From Zizania palustris (lineage: Eukaryota > Streptophyta > Magnoliopsida > Poales > Poaceae): a stretch of 64,000 nt of DNA. The DNA lies in the NCBI GenBank assembly GCA_019279435.1, contig JAAALK010000287.1, forward strand, positions 70,311,144 to 70,375,143, in the 5' to 3' direction. The notes under the pieces were generated by a model. It did no database searches. It worked only from the letters and a program-made list of their open reading frames with translations, and was not told the origin of the DNA. Positions 57,538 to 64,000 of this stretch are shown here, piece by piece; within the stretch, counting starts at the first letter, position 1, and each line of letters starts with the position of its first letter. A program made the position numbers and the translations under genes.

Positions 57538-59798
57538 TGAGGAGCCATGCTGAATAGCGTGGGCCTCATGGCTCCAGATGTGATGAGTCATTGTCAACGA
57601 TAGTCAAAGAGGACTGAAGAAGAGAGGAGATCTGCTGTTTCATGGGCCGTGTGTGACTCAGGTACACGGGCAGCGAGCGACTGTCGGGCAGAGGAGGCTG
57701 CGAAGTCGGGCTGGCCCAATCCGGGTGCATGGGCCAGAAGCAGTAGAAGACCCACTGGGCTGTTGACCAGGACTGACTCAGGTACACGGGCGGTGAGTGA
57801 TTGCCGGGCTGAGAGAGCTGCGGAGTCAGGCCGGCCCAATCCGGGTACCTGGTGCAAAGCCGGTGGAGGCTTTGTCAGTTTCGGCGCAAAACTGACAACC
57901 ATCGATCTTGTATCCGACTGTACAGAAGAGAAGCCGTAGTCGCTACGAAAGCTGAGCTTCCGGATAAGTCTTCTGTAACTCTAGGCCCATAGTCAGTCAG
58001 TCGTGTCTGTAAAAATTCCTAAGGGCAGTAGAGTCTTTTCCGTTATTTTTGAGTCTGTAAAAACCCTAAGGGGCTGGTAGAATATTCCTAGTGTTGGGCT
58101 GCCTATAAATAGGACCCCAATCCCTAGGGTTTGGACTACCCTTTTGGCTGAAATCAAATCCACTCTATTGGGTCACTTTTTGTCTCTTGCCTTGCCTCTC
58201 TCCTCTCCTGTTCCCTGCTTGCGCCGCCAAGGAGATTTTTCTCCTGTGTTTATTGTCTTGCATTTATTGTTGCAGTAAATGCCCTACTTCGTTGTGTGCA
58301 GCATCTGCTAAGTTTTTAATGGCTACATTTCATTAGCATTGCAAGTTTTCTCATGATTTTTGAGGTTTTGTGTGCTTCGGCTGGGTGTGTTCTTCACGTT
58401 AGTAGTACTAGTTCTTGCTGTTGCAAGTAGTACTACTTTCCTGTAGCTACACTGTTCCGTGCAGCTTTTCACCTTCTCTGCACAGCTTTTTGATCGAAGC
58501 TGACAGGCTCTGTCACCTTTTGGCTGTGTTTTGAGCGAAGCCATTCTCTGTTCGAAGCCCCTCAGCTTCGTGAGGCGGGCTTCGATCTAACATCTTCGAA
58601 GGCTTCGTTCGATCTTCGATTGTTGGTTTGCGTTCTGTGTTGCTAAGCTTCGAAGCATTTTCTGAACGTCAGCATCGCATACTTCGAACGATAGTGCGAA
58701 GGGGCTTCGGCTCTATCTGTTCGAAGTCCATACTTCGACAGGTTTCGAAGTTGGGTTCGAAGCTTGTAGTTCCGCTTGGCCTCGCACTGTTTTCCGTGGC
58801 GTGCCACCCTTCGCTTCTCTTTTCAAGCTTGCTCTTTTCGAAGGTAAAATATAGGCTTCGGACTTGGTTTCTGTCGCGTAACAGGCTTCGCTCTTTGTTC
58901 GAAGGTTGTCCGTTTGTGTGTTGTGTTCGAAGCTTTCTGTTCGAAGGTTTTGCTTCGAAGCTTTCGTTCGAAGTCGTGTTCGAAGTTTTGTCTTCGAAGT
59001 GCACACTTCGAAGCAAGCTCCGACTCTGTTTCTTTGCTCCGAAGCATACCTCGCTCCATGCTCCATTGAACTAGGCTAGAACCAAATACCTTCGGCTCCT
59101 TCGACATGCTTCGTAACTGACCTCCGAAGCAGCCTTCGCCACCAACCTCCGAAGCAGACCTCGACGTGCGAAGGGGGCTTCGGCAAGTTCCGAACAGGAG
59201 ACAAAATTGGACAGTAACTTCTCTTTTCATCTTATACATACTTAGATCATTTCATTGAGAAGTTTAGGCCTGTTACACCTTGTTCATCTGCCTAGTTGCA
59301 CTTCTTAAATAGTTCTCAATTATCTTCAGTTGCTTCTAGGTTAGAAACCTTTAGACTTAGGCCTTCTATTTATTTTGTGCTGCGTAGTCTGTTTGAGGTG
59401 CGTTGGGTATTGGGAACAGGCCATTGATTCGAAAGAATTTTTAAGGCGCCCATTCACCCCCCCTCTGGTCGCTACTTTCGGTCCTACAAGTGGTATCAGA
59501 GCTTGGTTAGGGTTTTTCCATACCTTAACCAGTTCTAAACCCCAGTAGTGACCATGACGTCCCCTGGCAAGGTCCCGTCCTTGGAGGCCTATGGCTATAA
59601 TTATTGGAAGACTCGCATGAGAGCCTATCTTATGAGCCAGGGTTCAGACATTTGGGATATTTGCGTTCACACCACATTTGTCATATTGCCAGTTACTGAG
59701 CAGGGTACTGCTGGTATCATTGCTCAGCATCTGAGCAACAGTAAGGCTGTGAACATTTTGTTTTCTGGTTTAGGTCCCACTGAGTTTGAGCGTGTGAG
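57538..59798 (+). mobile_element. Sirevirus-type Copia element A, 5' part
   Basis: The LTR at 57538-59488 starts TGAGGAGCCATGC and ends GGTCCTACA; TATAAATA at 58104-58111. A tRNA-Met primer site TGGTATCAGAGC follows at 59491-59502. Gag opens at 59554 and is cut after about 81 codons at 59798 by copy B. The left flank is CCATC (57533-57537), the predicted 5-bp duplication whose partner would be outside the window. Confidence 0.88.
59554..59798 (+). pseudogene. Copia gag fragment of element A
   Basis: MTSPGKVPSLEAYGYNYWK and following text equal the first 81 residues of the gag of copy B with one or two differences, ending FERV at the junction with the TG of the next LTR. Truncated by insertion, so no full capsid protein can be made from the visible part. 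Confidence 0.9.
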
Positions 59799-62700
59799 TG
59801 AGGAGCCATGCTGAATAGCGTGGGCCTCATGGCTCTAGAAGTGATGAGTCATTGTCAACGATAGTCAAAGAGGACAGAAGAAGAGAAGATCTGCTGTTTT
59901 ATGGGCCGCGTGTGACTCAGGTACACGGGCAGCGAGCGACTGTCGGGCAGAGGAGGCTGCGAAGTCGGGCTGGCCCAATCCGGGTGCATGGGCCAGGAGC
60001 AGTAGAAGACCCACTGGGCTGTTGACCAGGACTGACTCAGGTACACGGGCGGTGAGCGATTGCCGGGCTGAGAGAGCTGCGGAGTCGGGCTGGCCCAATC
60101 CGGGTACCTGGTGCAAAGCTGGTGGAGGCTTTGTCAGTTTCGGCGTAAAACTGACAACCGTTGATTCTGTATCCGACTGTCCAGAAGAGTAGCTTCAGGA
60201 TATGTCATCTGTTACTCTAGGCCCACAGTCAGTCAGTTGTGTCTGTAAAATACCTAAGGGCAGTAGAGTCTTTTTCTGTATTTTTTGAGTCTGTAAAACC
60301 CTAAGGGGCTGGTAGAATATTCCTAGTGTTGGGCTGCCTATAAATAGCACCCCAATCCCTAGGGTTTGGACTACCCTTTTGTGCTGAAATCAAATCCACC
60401 CTTTGGGTCACTTTGCTCCCTTCCTCTCTCTCTCCTGTGTGCGCCGCCAGGACCAGGTGCTCTCTGTTCTTGCATTATTTTGGCTTGTATCCCTTGGATG
60501 CTTTAATGCGTTGGTTCCTGGTGTATTTATTGGCTGCATTGTGTTCGGTTTGGGGAGTTATTGCGTTGGATTCGGGCTGTGGTATTTATTCCTTGGGGAG
60601 AAGCTTCTTCGGTTGGAAGTGTTCATCACGGTGGTAGTACTAGTTCTTGCTGTTGCAAGTAGTACTGCTTTACTGTAGCTACAGTGTTCGGCTGCAGCTT
60701 TTCACCTTCTATTCCCCAGCTTTTTGATCGAACCCGACAGTGTTTTTTACCTTTTTCTGGGTGTGTCCGGCGAAGCTCGGTTCAGTGCGAAGCCCCTCAA
60801 CTCCGTGAGGCAGGATCCGATCGAACCTCTCCAAAAGCTTCGCTCAGACTTCTAACTTCGTTTTTGTTGTCTGAGTTGCTAGCTTCGGAGTTCTCCCTGT
60901 ATGGACAGCATCGCACACTTCGAACTAGCATACTCCGAATCTATCTGTTCGAAGTGCACACTTCGTTAGGTTTCGAAGTTGGATTCGAAGTTTGTCTGTT
61001 CTGATAGACTTCGCTTAGATTTTCTTGTGGTGCGTCAGCCTTCGATTTTTCCTTCCGAAGCTTTCTCTATTCGAAGATAGAGTGTATGCTTCGAACTTGA
61101 TTTTCTGTCACGTGACAGACTTCGCTTCTTTGTTCGAAGGTTGTTTGTTTGTGTGCATTGTGTTCGAAGTTTTCAGTTCGAAGGTTGTGCTTCGAAGCTC
61201 TCGGTTCGAAGTTGTGTTCGAAGTTGTGACTTCGAAGTGCATACTTCGAAGCAGGCTCCGGCATTTTTTGACTTCGCTCCGAAGCTCTTGATTCGAATCT
61301 GTGTTCGAGGTTCTGTTCTCGAAGTTCACTTCGAACCAGGCTTCGACACTATTTTACTTCGCTCCGAAGTACACTTCGCTTCTCAACACTTCGAACTAGA
61401 CTAGTCACCGATACCCTAGGCACTTCGGACAGACTCCGACACCTACCTCCGAAGCAGACTTCGACGTGCGAAGGGGGCTTCGCCAAGACCCGAACAGGAG
61501 ACAACTTTGGACAGTAACTTCTCTTTTCACTTTATACATACTTAGATCATTTCTTTGAGAAGTTTAGGCCTGCTATAACTTGTTTATCTATCTAGTTGCA
61601 ACACTTTAGTTTTACACTGTATATCATCAGTTGCTTCTAGGTTAGAAACCTTTAGACTTAGGCCTACTGTTTACTTTCTGCTGCATAGTATTTTTGAGGT
61701 GCGTTGGGTATTGGGAACAGGCCATAGATTCGAAAGAATTTTTAAGGCGCCCATTCACCCCCCCCTCTGGTCGCTACTTTCGGTCCTACAAGTGGTATCA
61801 GAGCGAGGTTAGGGTTTTTCCATACCTTAACCGGTTCTAAACCCCAGTAGTGACTATGACGTCTCCTGGCAAGGTCCCGTCCTTGGAAGCCTATGGCTAC
61901 AATTATTGGAAGACTCGCATGCGAGCCTATCTCATGAGCCAGGGTTCGGACATATGGGACATTTGTGTTCACACCACGTTTGTCATTTTGCCAGCTACTG
62001 AGCAAGGTACTGCTGGTATCATTGCTCAGCATCTGAGCAACAGTAAGGCTGTGAACATTTTATTTTCTGGTTTAGGTCCCACTGAATTTGAGCGAGTGAG
62101 TCATCTCTCCACTGCGAGAGAGATCTGGGCTACCCTCAAAGCACATCATGAGGGAACAGCACAGGTCAAGGCTCGGCTCTATCAGACCTACCGGCGTGAA
62201 TATGAGAATTTCACACAGAAGCCGGGTGAATCTGTTGAGGCTTTGTTTGGTCGCTTTCAGTCGATCATTAACAAGCTTCGGGACAACAAGGCTGAGGGTG
62301 CTCAGTTGGTCTCAGATCATGAGCAGGCGCTCAAGGTTCTTCATACCTTGGACCCAAAGATCTGGGAGATCAAGGTATCATCTATCGTTGAGAGTACTTC
62401 TTACGATACCTTGACCATTTCTGAGCTGTTTAGCAAGCTGAAGGCCACTGAGGTAGATATCCAGTTGAGATCAAATCTCACTGGCTCTGGATCAAAATCC
62501 CTGGCCCTTGCTACACCTTCAGTGGATCCCTCTGCTGTGAGTTGTGCTGGGTTCTCTTTGATGTCTATCACTGAGGACCAGCTTGAGTTGTTGGGAGATG
62601 ATGATTTGTGTCTTTTTAACAACCGGGTGCGTCGTGTCTATGATAAAAGAATGTTCAAAAGATACGGCACAAAATCCGGATGCTTTGAATGTGGTGATCC

Positions 62701-64000
62701 AGGACACTTCATCGCCGACTGCCCCAAGCGCAGTGGATACAAGAAGGGCGCCGGCAGCAGCTTCCACGACTCCGGCAAGCATGAGAGCCCCTCCTTCATC
62801 AAGGGCAAGCCGAAGACCCGGTTCTTCAAGAAGGCCCTGAAGGACTACCGGCGAGAGAACAAGAAGCGCGACAAGGCCTTCTTCGCCGAGATGGAGAAGA
62901 GCTACTCCAAGAGATCCACGTCTTCTTCCTCTTCATCGAGCTCAAGCGATGAGGAGATCGCCATCAAGAAGGGGAAGGACAAGGATGATCCGGCGGGCCT
63001 CTGCTTCATGGCTTTCGGAGACAAGCCGAAGAGCCGCACACACCAGCGCCGAAGATCCCGCAAGAGCTTCTGCTCCATGGCTCTTGGGGATAGAGAAGAA
63101 AAGAGCTCCTCCGACGACTCCGACGACGACGATAGCAAGGTATCATCATATGAGCGCGAAATTGTTGATTTACTTGAGAGCAATCGTCAGGAGTTGAAGT
63201 ATCGGGAGAAACTGCTTAGGGGAGCTAAGAAAAGGATAGACGAGTTAGAGAGTGAGCTTGCCGTGGCCAACGGTAGGATTGAGAGTCTATCCTCTTCCCC
63301 TTGCTTGGGTGATAGCAGTGAGTGCCCGAAGTGTGAGGTGCTTCTGTGTGACCTGTCGACTTTAAAGTCCAGGTACACAGAAAGGGTTGATGAGAGGGAC
63401 GCTTTGGCCACTAAGCTTGAAAGCGCTCAGCTGGAGTTAAAAATGCTCAAGCCACTGTCGTCGCACCCTGTGTTGATTGCCCATCTCATCTAGCTACCTT
63501 AGCTGAGCTGAAATCCAAGGGCAATGAGCATTTGGGTGATTTAGAGAGGTTGAGAGCTGAGCTTGCCCAGACTAGGCTAGAGCTTGAGACACTGTCAGTT
63601 CCACCCACTGTTTGTGAGAACTGCCTGTCTCTTAGAATGGAGTTAATTAAGCTAAAAGCCGGAAAGTCTGTCCAAGTAGAGAGTGAGTGTGAGACCTGCT
63701 TGTCTCAGGTGGAGGTTCTAGCTTCCTTGAGAGAGGAGCTAGCAGATTCTCAGAATGAGAACTTTTACCTCCGTTCTATCCTGAGTTGGATCAGTGCCAG
63801 AGAGCCACAGCTTGGCATGATGATCCAGCAGTTCAAGAGGAAGGATGGGTTTGGAGTAGGTTACACCTACACCAAGGCTGACTTTGAGAGTGCCCTCAGC
63901 CGGGCAGTGGAGTGGAGTAAAATGACTCCAGAGCAGAGGTATCCCAAGACTCACTCCACTGAGACCTCCCAGGCTTGTCAGCCCAAGGATGGAGTGATCC
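59799..64000 (+). mobile_element. Sirevirus-type Copia element B, nested in element A, runs off the window
   Basis: The LTR at 59799-61790 starts TGAGGAGCCATGC and ends GGTCCTACA, TATAAATA at 60339-60346. The primer site TGGTATCAGAGC is at 61793-61804 and gag starts at 61856. The five bases before the LTR, GTGAG (59794-59798), are the predicted target duplication. Its LTR differs from that of A in long stretches (for example 58210-58330 versus 60440-60560), so A and B are separate insertions and not one element's LTR pair. Confidence 0.9.
61856..64000 (+). pseudogene. Copia gag of element B, long Sirevirus type with one frameshift
   Basis: From ATG 61856 the frame holds a UBN2-type capsid domain (about 1-230), a zinc knuckle CFECGDPGHFIADC at residues 276-289, a basic segment, a Ser run followed by acidic residues (about 365-375), two LCFMAFGD/FCSMALGD repeats and a helical, coiled-coil-like tail. 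It stops at 63491-63493, but protein-like text continues in another frame to the window end (HLATLAELKSKGNEHLGDLE). The shift falls in or next to an A run at 63439-63443. It could be a real mutation or a sequencing error. The extended gag is characteristic of Sireviruses. Confidence 0.85.

Noticed and set aside
57538..61790. Interpreting the two LTRs as the pair of one short element with a 310-base interior
   Set aside because: The interior is the start of gag cut in mid-codon, a full primer site and gag follow the second LTR, and the LTRs differ in long stretches.

Overview
This is plant nuclear DNA, almost certainly from a grass and probably a panicoid such as the maize/sorghum/sugarcane group. 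The evidence is spliced GT-AG genes, CACTA elements built on the TTTGCCGAGTGC motif, Tourist-like MITEs, Sirevirus-type Copia elements, a CGGATA-rich hAT element and one ordinary host gene. The species call is inference from transposon families. Nothing bacterial, organellar or CRISPR-like is present. More than two thirds of the window is transposable element, much of it nested.

Layout. 66-10484 is a complete CACTA (En/Spm-type) element with matching ends, a perfect 3-bp target duplication, a GC-rich leader, a spliced TNP2-type transposase gene and a seven-exon TNPA-type gene, all apparently open. 10488-21230 is non-coding DNA with Tourist-like MITEs, one of which has its empty site preserved in a neighbouring duplicate, a degenerate AT-rich tandem array and a Stowaway-like element with GC-rich cargo. 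21231-24168 is a non-autonomous, internally repeated CACTA element. 24425 to about 38675 is a dead PIF/Harbinger element split by a Ty3 solo LTR (25391-37358), itself split by a full-length Sirevirus-type Copia retrotransposon (26235-37069, target duplication CTTAT). 38676-45960 holds TE debris: an unassigned ORF, a truncated minus-strand Ty3 pol, a CACTA 3' part and an LTR remnant.

About 46 to 53 kb is the only low-copy stretch. It carries the single convincing host gene, a two-exon GATA zinc-finger transcription factor (50800-52733) with a TATA box and a probable 1.4-kb leader intron, and a MITE in its upstream region. 54664-55874 is a clean hAT element with an 8-bp target duplication. From 55923 to the end is a second nest: a Ty3 LTR and leader of the same family as the solo LTR, cut by Sirevirus copy A (57538), which is cut inside gag by copy B of the same family (59799) that runs off the window.

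How it works together: the two CACTA genes encode the expected pair of a catalytic transposase and a DNA-binding accessory protein, acting on the repeated subterminal motifs. The GATA factor is an independent nuclear regulator. I found no multi-gene pathway or defence system; the most interesting signals are structural (a palindrome at the CACTA end, a hairpin upstream of its transposase, and dense LTR palindromes).
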